Shown piece by piece: positions 1 to 8,936 of a stretch of DNA of 64,000 nucleotides. A program made the translations under genes and the position numbers. The notes beneath the pieces were generated by a model. It was not told the DNA's origin. It did no database searches and saw only the letters and a program-made list of their open reading frames with translations. How positions within the stretch are numbered: position 1 is the first letter of the stretch; each line of letters begins with the position of its first letter. The DNA is from Bog-105 sp965277855 (GTDB taxonomy: Bacteria > Acidobacteriota > Terriglobia > Bryobacterales > Bryobacteraceae), in assembly GCA_965277855.1 (NCBI GenBank), contig OZ255847.1:5642001-5706000 (forward strand). The letters run 5' to 3'.

Positions 1-526
1 GATAGCCTGCGAATTTATCGAGTAAAACGTTGCCCTTGTACTCGATTTCCTGATGAATTCCCACCGACGAGGTGTAGTAGGCGAAGACGGCGGAGTTTTT
101 GAGCTGTCCGAAAAAACGTTGGGCAGGAGATTTCAGGCGGTCGTCTCCCTGCACCTCTTGCGCGGACATGGTTTGGAGAACGCTGGTTTGCTGCGGTCCG
201 GACGCTTGTAGGAACGGTTTGCCGAGCATGGATTCGGATAGCTGATTCACGGAAGCGAGACCTTTGCGCCAGGAGGATTTGTCATCCGGGTTGAAGGCTT
301 CAGCAGTTGATTTGTCGATATAGGCGGCTACACCGGCGGCGTGAGCGCCCGGGGAGTGATCGTCGGCTGGGATGATTTGCTCGACGAGTGCATCGAGAAG
401 GGTAAACTCGGCGGGTGTGAAGAACAGTGGTGCGCCTGGTTGCGGGGCAGCGAGCGCGAGCGGAGCCGTAAGCGTTGCCGCCGAGAGGACCTGGAAGAGT
501 TCACGCCGGGTAAGAAAGCCGTCCAT
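1..526 (-). CDS. gluconate 2-dehydrogenase subunit 3 family protein (partial)
   Basis: The C-terminal end is cut off by the left edge of the window. My own translation from the ATG at 526 starts with a twin-arginine-like N-terminus (MDGFLTRRELFQVLSAA) and continues into FTPAEFTLLDALVEQIIPAD, PGAHAAGVAAYID and YYTSSVGIHQEIEYKGN, which are typical of the small subunit of membrane-bound gluconate/sorbitol-type dehydrogenases. The family is known to accompany an FAD-containing GMC subunit and to be exported with it. That partner ends at 528, one base upstream of this start, so the two are almost certainly co-transcribed and translationally coupled. The sugar or polyol substrate cannot be told from sequence. 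Confidence 0.85.
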   Translation of the reverse strand, partial: MDGFLTRRELFQVLSAATLTAPLALAAPQPGAPLFFTPAEFTLLDALVEQIIPADDHSPGAHAAGVAAYIDKSTAEAFNPDDKSSWRKGLASVNQLSESMLGKPFLQASGPQQTSVLQTMSAQEVQGDDRLKSPAQRFFGQLKNSAVFAYYTSSVGIHQEIEYKGNVLLDKFAGY

Positions 527-527
527 G

Positions 528-2318
528 TCAGATCTCCCCTTTCTTCAATTGATCGGCTAGATAGTCGCAGGAGCGCCAGCAGAGGGCCATGATGGTCCAG
601 GTGGGATTCTGGCAGGACGCGTTGACATGGGTGCTGCCATCCACTACGAAAAGATTTTTGACGTCATGAAACTGCTGATATTGATTGACCACCGATGTTT
701 TGGGATCGTTGCCCATGCGTGAGGTGCCGAGTTCGTGGATGGACCATCCCTCGGTGAGCATTTTGTCGGAAGAAGAGACCACTTCGAACTTGGCTGCTTC
801 GAACATTTCGCGGCCGGTGCGGGCCATGTCTTCACACATCTTTTTCTCGTTTTCGCCGAACTTGTAATCGAATTTGAGCACCGGGACGCCCCAGGTGTCT
901 TTTACGCCCGGATCGATGGCAACCTGGTTCTCATAGCGCGCCAGCACTTCGCCGAAGGCGCCCAGATTGATGGTTGCGCCAGCCATCTGCCGGACATTCT
1001 TTTTGTATTCTGCGCCGAAGCCCTTGGTGTCATAGGCGCTGCCCGGAACCATGCCGCAGCCGCTGCCGCCTTCGAAGCCATAGCCTCGGAGGAAGTTGGC
1101 TTTGCTGTTCTTATCGAGGTTTTGAAAGCGGGGGATGTAAAAACCGCCCGGACGCCCATCGTCGAGTGTGCGGGCTTTGCCGACCAGATCGGGCATGAAG
1201 CCGGAGACAGACGGCCCCATAACGTGTTCGCAAAAGTTATGTCCCGCGTGCCCGCTTGAGTTGCCGATGCCATTGGGATACGCGGAGGATTTGGAAAGCA
1301 GAATGAGGCGCGCCGATTCGAGCGTGGAAGCAGCCAGGATGATAGTTTTTGCCTTGACCTGATAACTCTGGCGACTGTCGCTATCGAGAAAAGATACGCC
1401 TGTCGCCTTACCGGTATCTTTGTCGACAGTAACTTCGTAGACGGTAGAGTTAGGGCGAAGCGTCAGATTGCCGGTATCATAGGCGGGGCGAATCAAGCCG
1501 GTGGGTGAATCGAAGGCGGCGTGAATGTCGCAGCCGCCGACATGGCGGTTACAGGCGCCGCGACCGTAACAGCGACTGCGGTATTTGTTATGTTTCAAGC
1601 CGTCGGTGGTCACGCCCGCACGATAAGGCGTGAGAACCCGATTCATGCTTTTGAGAGTGTTGCGCAGGTGTAACTCGGAGTAAGTCAGTTTGACAGGCCG
1701 TTGAAACTTACCGTCCGGTAACCAGGGCAGTTTTTCCGGATAACCAGATACACCGAGATATAGATCAACCTTATCGTAGTAAGGCTCAATGTCGGCGTAG
1801 CTGATGGGCCAGTTTTCGCCGAAACCATCCCGGTCTTTGGCCTTGAAATCATAGTCGGAGAGGCGGAGAGCAAGGCGGCCCCAGATAGTTGTCTTGCCGC
1901 CGACAACGCGGGCGCGCACCCAGGCGTATTTAGTGCCGGTGTATGGATTCTGTTTCTCGTCGACTACGAGTGTTTTGCTGTAATCGGTTCCGCTCCAGCC
2001 CTGCACATAGGACGTGACCTTTTTGTAGTCGGAGTTCTGGGCGTAGGGTAACTGGCGAAAGTTGTATTCGGCGGCGGACAGGGCGTGATAATCGGACGGC
2101 ATCTGACCGCGGCGGGGGTGATCGTAAGGCCACTCCATCGAGTGAAGAATCTTTCCGGTGTCCTGATACTTGCCGGCCTCGAGCATTAGAACCTTCAAGC
2201 CGTGCGAGGTGAGCACATGCGCCGCCATGCCTCCGGCGGCGCCGGAGCCCACTACGACGGCATCGTAAGTGGTTTTAAGATCTACATCGGAATTCGAAGA
2301 CGGGAACTGAAGCAGCAT
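528..2318 (-). CDS. GMC family oxidoreductase (FAD-dependent dehydrogenase large subunit)
   Basis: This 596-residue flavoprotein has the Rossmann FAD-binding motif GSGAAGG at residues 24-30, a second flavin-contact segment (RVVGGKTTIWG, near residue 137) and the GMC C-terminal region with HELGTSRMG and NASCQNPTWTIMAL (about residues 527-580). The insert CGRGACNRHVGGC is cysteine-rich, as in acidobacterial members of the gluconate dehydrogenase group. It probably oxidises a sugar, sugar acid or polyol and passes electrons to the respiratory chain. The next gene on the same strand encodes the subunit-3 partner with a 1-bp gap. No cytochrome c subunit is visible in the window. The substrate is unknown. 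Confidence 0.9.
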   Translation of the reverse strand: MLLQFPSSNSDVDLKTTYDAVVVGSGAAGGMAAHVLTSHGLKVLMLEAGKYQDTGKILHSMEWPYDHPRRGQMPSDYHALSAAEYNFRQLPYAQNSDYKKVTSYVQGWSGTDYSKTLVVDEKQNPYTGTKYAWVRARVVGGKTTIWGRLALRLSDYDFKAKDRDGFGENWPISYADIEPYYDKVDLYLGVSGYPEKLPWLPDGKFQRPVKLTYSELHLRNTLKSMNRVLTPYRAGVTTDGLKHNKYRSRCYGRGACNRHVGGCDIHAAFDSPTGLIRPAYDTGNLTLRPNSTVYEVTVDKDTGKATGVSFLDSDSRQSYQVKAKTIILAASTLESARLILLSKSSAYPNGIGNSSGHAGHNFCEHVMGPSVSGFMPDLVGKARTLDDGRPGGFYIPRFQNLDKNSKANFLRGYGFEGGSGCGMVPGSAYDTKGFGAEYKKNVRQMAGATINLGAFGEVLARYENQVAIDPGVKDTWGVPVLKFDYKFGENEKKMCEDMARTGREMFEAAKFEVVSSSDKMLTEGWSIHELGTSRMGNDPKTSVVNQYQQFHDVKNLFVVDGSTHVNASCQNPTWTIMALCWRSCDYLADQLKKGEI

Positions 2319-2457
2319 GAACTTGGCCTACCATTCGAATTGTAAAACTCTTTGAAGCAAACGGTTGCGCGGAGCAGTCGACGAGAGGCCCCAAAAGGGA
2401 GTACGAAATGTTTTCGGGGCGGCGCGAGTCCAGCAGACAGGAGATAAACACTTTTAG

Positions 2458-2895
2458 ATGAGTGATGTTGCAGATGTACTGAACGGTTTAATAGAGACTT
2501 GCAAGGACGGCCAGGAGGGTTTCCAAAAAGTAGCTGAGAAGGCCAAGGAGGGATCTCTGAAGTCTTTGTTCTCGAAGTATTCGTCGGAGAGGGCGAGCTA
2601 TGCACAACAACTGCAGTCGGCGGTGAGCGCGCTTGGCGAGAAGCCGGCGGAAAGCGGACATGTGTCGGCAGGGCTTCACCGCGGTTGGATCAGCATAAAA
2701 GAAGCTCTTTCGAAAGACGAAGACAAAGCGCTGATCGATGAGGCGGAAGCTGGGGAAGATGCTGCAAAGAAAGCTTATGCGGACGCTATTGCCAAAGCGT
2801 TGCCGACGGACGTGGCAGGCCTTGTTCGCAAGCAGTACGATGGCGTGCTGGCTGCGCATAACGTGATTCGCGATTTGAAGCACAGCAGACAGTAG
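2458..2895 (+). CDS. PA2169-type four-helix-bundle protein (DUF2383)
   Basis: This 145-residue, wholly helical, charged and soluble protein has no signal peptide. The opening MSDVADVLNGLIETCKDGQEG, followed by ASYAQQLQSAV and a C-terminal VRKQYDGVLAAHNVIRDL, matches the ferritin-like DUF2383/PA2169 family, whose members are four-helix bundles of unknown biochemical role often linked to stress. It starts at an ATG and is divergent from the GMC gene across 139 bp, so both promoters must lie in 2319-2457. No metal ligands can be assigned with certainty. Confidence 0.75.
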   Translation: MSDVADVLNGLIETCKDGQEGFQKVAEKAKEGSLKSLFSKYSSERASYAQQLQSAVSALGEKPAESGHVSAGLHRGWISIKEALSKDEDKALIDEAEAGEDAAKKAYADAIAKALPTDVAGLVRKQYDGVLAAHNVIRDLKHSRQ

Positions 2896-2916
2896 AATGC
2901 AATAAGCTGGGCTCAT

Positions 2917-2945
2917 GGCGCGATTTTCTATAGGATGATCGCGCC
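2917..2945. repeat. Hairpin between convergent genes
   Basis: Perfect 8-bp inverted repeat GGCGCGAT / ATCGCGCC around a 13-nt loop, between the ends of the DUF2383 gene (2895) and yjbQ (2969). Neither strand has a T-run after it, so it is not a classic intrinsic terminator. Its position between two convergent stop codons suggests a bidirectional transcript-end structure. Confidence 0.4.
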
Positions 2946-2968
2946 GCGGCAAGATAGCAGGCTGAAGC

Positions 2969-3385
2969 CTACCCTACGAGCATCAAAACGATCTTTCTCT
3001 GGTGCGGGCGGTTGCGATGCTCGAATATGTAGAGACCCTGCCAGGTTCCTAGAGCCATCTCGCCTGCTATTACTGGAATTGTCAGGGATGTTTGTGTCAG
3101 CGTAGAACGGATGTGAGACGTCATATCGTCGGCGCCTTCCGCGGTATGACGGTAGCTTCCTTCATGCTCGGGCACTAGACGTTCGAAGAAGTCGCGAAGA
3201 TCCAGCACCACGTCCGGGTCGGCATTCTCCTGAATGACGAGCGAGCACGAGGTGTGCTGGATGAACGCAGTCAGTAAACCGTCGTCGACCTGCTGCTTCT
3301 GCAACCAATCTGAAACCGCCTTTGTAAATTCATAGAGACCTTTGCCCCGCGTCGGTACGGTTATGATCGTGTGCCGAATCATCAT
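2969..3385 (-). CDS. yjbQ: YjbQ/UPF0047 family protein (secondary thiamine-phosphate synthase type)
   Basis: About 138 residues. The signature HTSCSLVIQENADPDV and the C-terminal LGTWQGLYIFEHRNRPHQRK are diagnostic of the YjbQ family; some members have weak thiamine-phosphate synthase activity, but the physiological role is unsettled. I place the start at the ATG pair at 3385/3382 (protein MMIRHTIITVP or MIRHTIITVP), because the family normally begins there. A longer reading from 3451 adds 22 non-conserved residues and would overlap the divergent gene starting at 3426. The family length is about 135-140 residues, which fits the short form. Confidence 0.85.
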   Translation of the reverse strand: MMIRHTIITVPTRGKGLYEFTKAVSDWLQKQQVDDGLLTAFIQHTSCSLVIQENADPDVVLDLRDFFERLVPEHEGSYRHTAEGADDMTSHIRSTLTQTSLTIPVIAGEMALGTWQGLYIFEHRNRPHQRKIVLMLVG

Positions 3386-3425
3386 CCCAGGATAGAATCG
3401 CGGTTGATCCCAAAAAAGATCAGTC

Positions 3426-4286
3426 ATGAAGATTAAGAAGGCCGTCATCACGGCCGCCGGCCGTAATCAACGAACGCTCCCGCTACAAACACTGATTGAC
3501 CGCGATAGTGAGGAGAAGACCGTTCTCCGCATCATTTTGGACGAAGTGCGACGCTCCGGGGTCGATGAAATCGCGGTTGTCATTCCGTCGGGTGACGAAG
3601 GTTCTTTTGCGCGCGCCGCTAGCGATCGCGCCATCCGCTTCATTGAGCAGCCCGAGCCTTCGGGTTACGCGCACGCTTTGTTCTGCGCTCGAGAGTTTAC
3701 CGGCCCGGACCCGTTTCTGCATCTCGTTGGCGATCACCTGTACGCCGGGGCGAACGGCAACAGCGGCACGCAGCGTTTGGTGCAGTTGGCGATCTCAGAA
3801 GGCTGCGCCGTTTCGGCGGTGCAAGCCACCCGCGAGACGCTTCTCTCACACTATGGCGCTATCGGCGGCCAGCGCATCTCCGGTCAACGAGATCTGTATA
3901 GAGTCCAGAAAGTGTTAGAGAAACCGACGCCAACCCAAGCGGAGCAGGAACTCGGTATATCCGGTCTGCGTGCCGGACATTATTTGTGCTTCTTCGGCAT
4001 GCACGTTTTGACGCCGGGCATCATGGAAATCCTCGACCGCCAGTTGCACGCACCGGCTCAAGCTGTGACTGTGTCGAGCGCACTCGACGAACTCGCTGGA
4101 CGCGAGCAATATCTGGCTCTGGAACAAACCAGCCGTCGCTACGATGTAGGCGTTAAGTACGGTCTGTTTCGCGCCCAGCTGGCGCTCGCTCTTGATGGGC
4201 AGGATCGTAATGCGGTACTGGCACAGCTGCTCGAGCTGGTTGCGCTGCACAATACGGAAGCGCGCGAGATTGGACCGAGCGCTTGA
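3426..4286 (+). CDS. GalU-like nucleotidyltransferase with degenerate active-site motif
   Basis: A 286-residue protein laid out like UTP-glucose-1-phosphate uridylyltransferases: KKAVITAAG at residues 4-12, LDEVRRSGVDEIAVV, EQPEPSGYAHALFCAR, and PFLHLVGDHLYAG. In GalU the nucleotide-binding loop reads GxGTRxLPxTKxxPK. Here the equivalent is GRNQRTLPLQTLIDR, so the glycine/threonine pair and both conserved lysines are altered. The aspartate of the VGDH motif remains. It may have low activity, a changed substrate or a regulatory role. Its stop overlaps the TTG start of the large kinase/pyrophosphorylase gene (TTGA at 4283-4286), which implies coupled translation and a joint function. Confidence 0.7.
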   Translation: MKIKKAVITAAGRNQRTLPLQTLIDRDSEEKTVLRIILDEVRRSGVDEIAVVIPSGDEGSFARAASDRAIRFIEQPEPSGYAHALFCAREFTGPDPFLHLVGDHLYAGANGNSGTQRLVQLAISEGCAVSAVQATRETLLSHYGAIGGQRISGQRDLYRVQKVLEKPTPTQAEQELGISGLRAGHYLCFFGMHVLTPGIMEILDRQLHAPAQAVTVSSALDELAGREQYLALEQTSRRYDVGVKYGLFRAQLALALDGQDRNAVLAQLLELVALHNTEAREIGPSA

Positions 4287-7200
4287 GCGAGTTAGTTCGC
4301 GTTATCACGTCACCGGAAGCCGCCATTCGTAACCGGTCTGTCGATGAATTCTGCCGGCAAGCTTCAACTCAGTCGCTGCTGGCGGAATGCCAGGCGCTGG
4401 ATGCGTTCTGGCGCGCTTCCGACAATTTATACCAGCGAGTGCGCGCGTTATTTTTCCTGTACGCCATTCATCGTTTTCATTTGCCAACGCGTCCCGAGGC
4501 CAACAAAGCGGGGCTCATTCCGTTTGAAGCGACCCGGCATCTATTGAAGCGCCGCTTTGAAGAATCGATCGAAGTATTGCAACGCGGCGAACGCACGCAG
4601 GGCTTGAGTGCCGCGCTGGCGAGTGCCTACGCTGCGGTATATCGCGGGCTGGGTTTTAAAACTCTGGCCGATCAGGTGCGGCGCAGCGTGCGTTCGGTGC
4701 GCGGCAATCACTGGATGTCGCGTATCGGGCATCCGGATGACTATCCGCTCTCAGTCCGCCGCGAACTGGTGGCGCGCGTGTCCGGCAGCGAGCCGTTTCC
4801 GATTCTCAAAGAGTCGACGCCCGTGCGCATGGACCTGACGCATAGCGGCTGGAGCGACATTTTCTTTCTCGGGATGGATTTTCCGGAAGGCGCGCGGGTG
4901 CTCAATATTTCGATCGATCTCAGCGTCCGCGGCTCCGGCGAACCGCAACCGCCGGTCGAAGCCTGGTTCCGCGTGATCGACGAACCGGTGCTTCGTCTCA
5001 CGAGCGTTGACCTCGGGGCGACGGCCGACCTGACTACCTTCGCCGAAGTCTTCGATTTCGCTCGCGACTATCTGGGTTTGCTGAAAGCGGCGGTGATTGC
5101 TTCGGGCCTGGTTCCGCCCGCTATGGAAGGCGCGGTACAGCCGCTCGCGGCATTGCTCACCCAACTTGCCGGACCGGGCCGAGGTATCGAACTCGTGAGC
5201 CTCGTGCGCAACATTCCGAAGGGCTCGCGCCTGGCTGTATCGACGAATCTGCTGGCGAGCCTGATCTCGGTTTGTATGCGAGCGACGCGGCAGACGGAAT
5301 CGCTTACGGGAGGCCTGAGTGAAGCGGACCGGCGGCTGGTGGCGGCGCGGGCGATTCTGGGCGAATGGCTGGGCGGATCGGGCGGCGGCTGGCAGGATTC
5401 CGGCGGGGTCTGGCCGGGCATCAAAATCATTGAAGGCGCCGAAGCGGAGGAAGGCGACCCTGAGTTTGGCGTGAGCCGCGGCCGTCTTTTGCCGGCGCAT
5501 CACGTGCTGGCAGGGAGCGACATTTCGGACGAAGCGCGCGAGAAACTGCAGCAGAGCCTGGTGCTGGTGCATGGCGGCATGGCGCAGGATGTGGGGCCCA
5601 TTCTCGAGATGGTGACCGAAAAATATCTGCTGCGTGCTCCGCAGGAATGGGCCGCGCGCCAGGAAGCGATTGGCATCCTCGATGAAATCGTGGCCGACTT
5701 GCGGGCGGGAGACATCGCGAAGATTGGACGGGCGACCGAGCGCAACTTCTTCGGTCCGCTACAGAGCATCATTCCCTGGGCGACCAACGCCTACACCGAG
5801 AGTTTGATCGCTCAGGTCCGCTCGGAAATGCGCTCGGATTTCTGGGGCTTCTGGATGCTGGGCGGGATGGCTGGAGGAGGGATGGGGTTCATGTTCAGCC
5901 CTGAGCGGAAAGCGGCGGCGCAGGACCGCATGGCGAGCCTAATGCAAGAGACGAAGAGCCGCCTGGAAGACGCAGTGCCGTTTGCCATGCAGCCGGTGGT
6001 GTATGACTTTGCAATTAACGAACGGGGTACCTGGGCGGAACTACTGTCAGGCGAGGCGAACCTGATGCCGGATGGTTATTATGCGCTGACCGTTCCGCAA
6101 CTGCTGCGCACCGACCTCCGGCTGATGTCCGGCTCGCGACGCCGTGAGCTCGACCGGCTGGCAGCCGCCTCGCGCGCGACCCCCGGCTATTCAGGCATCG
6201 TGCAAAACCTGTTTGACCGGCTGCTGCCTTCGTCCGATGAAAAAGGCGTCGGTGCCTCGCAGAACCTTTTCGATCTGCTGCGCGAACACGGTTTCGATCC
6301 GGAGGAGCACGAGGCATTGCGCGCCGACCTCCGGCAGGGACGGATCGGCCTGGCGCAGAATCGCCTGGGGGCGACGGTGAAGGTGGAAGATGCGCGCGCG
6401 AGCGATGTGTTCGATGCTCGGATGCCTTTGGAGGATCACTTTCGCAAAACGGGGCTCGATGCTCTCAAAGATGGGACCGTGGCGGTGGTGTCGCTGGCCG
6501 GCGGCGTCGGGTCGCGCTGGACGCGCGGCGCGGGAGCGGTGAAAGCGCTGAATCCTTTCTGTAAATTCGACGGCCAGTTTCGCAGTTTTCTGGAAACGCA
6601 TCTGGCGAAGAGCCGCCGCAGTAGTGTGCTGTGCGGACGGCCTATTCCGCACGTCATCACCACGAGTTATCTGACGCACGGGCCGATCAGTGCGCACCTG
6701 GAAACTGCCAAGAATTTCGGCTATAAGGGGCCGGTACTTCTGTCGGCGGGCCGCAGCATCGGTTTGCGCTTCGTTCCCACGGTGCGCGATCTGCGCTTTG
6801 CCTGGCAGGAGACGTCGCAGCAATCGCTCGATGAGCAGAGGGAGAAGATGCGCGATAGTGTTCGCTCGGCGCTGATGCAGTGGGCCGAACAGGCGGGCGA
6901 GGCGTCTGACTATACGGACAATCTGCCGCTGCAGTGCATTCATCCGACCGGGCACTGGTACGAAGTCCCCAACATGCTGCGCAACGGCACTTTGCGCGCT
7001 CTACTGGCGCAGCGTCCTCAGCTGAAATATCTGATGGTGCATAACATCGACACGCTTGGTGCAAATGTCGATCCTGGACTACTCGGTTTTCACATCGAGC
7101 ACAACGCTGGTCTTACGGTAGAAGTGATTTCTCGACAGGTGGACGATCACGGCGGCGGGCTGGCGCGTGTCGACGGCCGTTTGCGGCTGGTGGAAGGATT

Positions 7201-7603
7201 GGCGCTTCCGGCGGAAGAAGTGGAGTGGTCGCTCTCGTACTACAACACGAATACATTTTGGATCGACCTCGATCAGCTGCTGGCGGTCTTTTCGCTGGCG
7301 CGCCATGATCTGGGCGATGAGAAACGGGTGGCCGAGGCCATTCGTGAGGTAGCAGTGCGGATGCCCAGTTACATCACGCTCAAAGACGTGAAGCGACGCT
7401 GGGGCAAGGGGCAGGAAGATGTCTTTCCGGTGGCGCAGTTCGAAAAACTTTTCGTAGACATGACCGCGTTGACCGATTTCCCGTGCGCCTACGCGGTGGT
7501 CTCGCGCGAGCGTGGCCAGCAGCTGAAAGAGCCAGCGCAACTCGACGGCTGGTTGCGTGATGGGTCGGCCGAGTGCGTCAGTAGTTTGGCGGATTGGAGT
7601 TGA
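4283..7603 (+). CDS. Large bifunctional-looking protein: fucokinase-like GHMP kinase region plus UDPGP-type nucleotidyltransferase
   Basis: 1106 residues with no signal peptide. Residues 1-160 are helical and unrecognised. From about 180 the order of motifs resembles the kinase half of fucokinase/GDP-fucose pyrophosphorylase: GWSDIFFLGMDFPEGARVLN (about 190), IPKGSRLAVSTN (about 310; the usual KGSGLGTSS is degenerate), GGSGGGWQDSGGVWPGIK (about 364) and GGMAGGGMGF (about 528). From about 730 a UDPGP-type domain follows: SLAGGVGSRWTRG (about 736), HPTGHWYEVPNM and HNIDTLGANVDP (about 919). The inferred role is salvage of a free sugar to sugar-1-phosphate and then to a nucleotide sugar; the sugar is unknown. 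The start is a TTG overlapping the stop of the GalU-like gene. The 3' end overlaps the convergent TPR gene by 26 bp. Confidence 0.7.
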   Translation: MSELVRVITSPEAAIRNRSVDEFCRQASTQSLLAECQALDAFWRASDNLYQRVRALFFLYAIHRFHLPTRPEANKAGLIPFEATRHLLKRRFEESIEVLQRGERTQGLSAALASAYAAVYRGLGFKTLADQVRRSVRSVRGNHWMSRIGHPDDYPLSVRRELVARVSGSEPFPILKESTPVRMDLTHSGWSDIFFLGMDFPEGARVLNISIDLSVRGSGEPQPPVEAWFRVIDEPVLRLTSVDLGATADLTTFAEVFDFARDYLGLLKAAVIASGLVPPAMEGAVQPLAALLTQLAGPGRGIELVSLVRNIPKGSRLAVSTNLLASLISVCMRATRQTESLTGGLSEADRRLVAARAILGEWLGGSGGGWQDSGGVWPGIKIIEGAEAEEGDPEFGVSRGRLLPAHHVLAGSDISDEAREKLQQSLVLVHGGMAQDVGPILEMVTEKYLLRAPQEWAARQEAIGILDEIVADLRAGDIAKIGRATERNFFGPLQSIIPWATNAYTESLIAQVRSEMRSDFWGFWMLGGMAGGGMGFMFSPERKAAAQDRMASLMQETKSRLEDAVPFAMQPVVYDFAINERGTWAELLSGEANLMPDGYYALTVPQLLRTDLRLMSGSRRRELDRLAAASRATPGYSGIVQNLFDRLLPSSDEKGVGASQNLFDLLREHGFDPEEHEALRADLRQGRIGLAQNRLGATVKVEDARASDVFDARMPLEDHFRKTGLDALKDGTVAVVSLAGGVGSRWTRGAGAVKALNPFCKFDGQFRSFLETHLAKSRRSSVLCGRPIPHVITTSYLTHGPISAHLETAKNFGYKGPVLLSAGRSIGLRFVPTVRDLRFAWQETSQQSLDEQREKMRDSVRSALMQWAEQAGEASDYTDNLPLQCIHPTGHWYEVPNMLRNGTLRALLAQRPQLKYLMVHNIDTLGANVDPGLLGFHIEHNAGLTVEVISRQVDDHGGGLARVDGRLRLVEGLALPAEEVEWSLSYYNTNTFWIDLDQLLAVFSLARHDLGDEKRVAEAIREVAVRMPSYITLKDVKRRWGKGQEDVFPVAQFEKLFVDMTALTDFPCAYAVVSRERGQQLKEPAQLDGWLRDGSAECVSSLADWS

Positions 7604-8936
7604 CGGACTCGTCGGGTAGAACCAGCTTGAATTGCGTTCGTCCAGACTGGTGGGCTTCTGTGTTCAGCTGGGCGGCGATTTGTTTTTCGGCGTTCGCCTC
7701 CTGCGAGCGATGTTCGCGCTGCAGGACAGTGGAGAGCTTGTAGTGAGCGGCGGCTAGTTTCGGATCGCTCTTCACGGCCGCTTCCAGCAGGCGTTGAGCG
7801 GCGGGCAAGTTTTCTCTGCGCAGCTCGATATCGCCCAGCGTCATGTTGGCTTGGGAATGGCGCGGATTCTGCTGCAACACTCTGTGAAGCAGTTGTTCGG
7901 CCTGATCGATGTTGCCGTCATCCCACTCAAGTTGGGCCAGAGTGTAACGCGCTTCGATCAGTTCGGGGGCCAATTGCAGACAGTGCTGCAACTCTGAGCG
8001 TGCCTGGGATGTGCGGTTTAGCCGGATATCGAGCCAGCCCAGTGCGAAGTAAGCCGGTGCGAAGGTGGGATCGTGCGCGGAAAATTGCTGGAACAGGCCG
8101 TGAGCCTGCTGCCAGTTGGCTACCGAGATGTTAGCGCGGGCAAGCAGGTACAGGACGGCGAAATTGGACGGGTCGAGGTGACGCGCTTTGTCGAGCGCAG
8201 TGATGGCGTCCGGTCCTAAGTCGCGACGAATACAGACGCTAGCGAAGTGCATCAGCAGCGTGATATTGTCCGGGTTGGCCGCCTGCGCTTTGACCAGGGT
8301 AGCGAGAGCTTTCTCGTCCAGGCCCTGCTTCTCGGCGGCGGTGGCAGCGCCGTTCCAGGCCGTGGGATCGTGCGAGGACAAGGCGAGGGCGCGTTCGAAA
8401 CTCTTTTCGGCAGCGGTGGCCGAGTCAGACGCGAGTTCGGCGCGGCCGCGTTCGTCCCAATACTCAGAGCGGCCGGCGAGCGAAGCTTCTAGCGCCTGCA
8501 AATCGCGGAGTGCCAGCGCCGGTTCTCCGGTGCGCAGACGCGCCGCGGCCAGACTGAACTTCACGCCCGGCTGGCCGCTGCCTGCTGCAACGGCGCGCGC
8601 CAGGAACCGTTTGGCATCCGTATATTTGGCTTCGCGAAAATACAGTAACCCGGCATTTTCGTTCAGCGAAACCGCTTCCGGGGCGATGTCCAGTCCGTGC
8701 TGAAAAGCCTGTTCCGCCGACTGCATCTCGCCAAGTCCGGTCTCGCTGATACCGAGCAGGTTCCAGGATTCGATGTCTCGAGGCGTCTGGCGGAGTTGCG
8801 ACCTCAACAGTTCGCAGGCGCCCTGAAAGTCGCCGGCTTCGATCCGCGCGGTCGCCTGGGCGGCAGTCTGACCGGCACATAGCTGAACTGCCAGCAGACA
8901 AAGGCTGGAGACACGTAAGATAGCGAGTGAACTCAC
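7578..8936 (-). CDS. Secreted tetratricopeptide-repeat protein
   Basis: 452 residues from a GTG start. Residues 1-25 form a signal peptide (SLCLLAVQLCAGQ), so the protein is exported. The rest is a chain of about eleven 34-residue TPR units such as ESWNLLGISETGLGEMQSAE and AYFALGWLDIRLNRTSQARS, ending in a short non-repeat tail. TPR arrays are protein-binding scaffolds; the partner cannot be named. The gene is divergent from a TonB-dependent receptor (8937-9016 between them), and the second TonB receptor in this window also has divergent secreted TPR genes, which suggests a functional link. Confidence 0.85.
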   Translation of the reverse strand: MSSLAILRVSSLCLLAVQLCAGQTAAQATARIEAGDFQGACELLRSQLRQTPRDIESWNLLGISETGLGEMQSAEQAFQHGLDIAPEAVSLNENAGLLYFREAKYTDAKRFLARAVAAGSGQPGVKFSLAAARLRTGEPALALRDLQALEASLAGRSEYWDERGRAELASDSATAAEKSFERALALSSHDPTAWNGAATAAEKQGLDEKALATLVKAQAANPDNITLLMHFASVCIRRDLGPDAITALDKARHLDPSNFAVLYLLARANISVANWQQAHGLFQQFSAHDPTFAPAYFALGWLDIRLNRTSQARSELQHCLQLAPELIEARYTLAQLEWDDGNIDQAEQLLHRVLQQNPRHSQANMTLGDIELRRENLPAAQRLLEAAVKSDPKLAAAHYKLSTVLQREHRSQEANAEKQIAAQLNTEAHQSGRTQFKLVLPDESVNSNPPNY

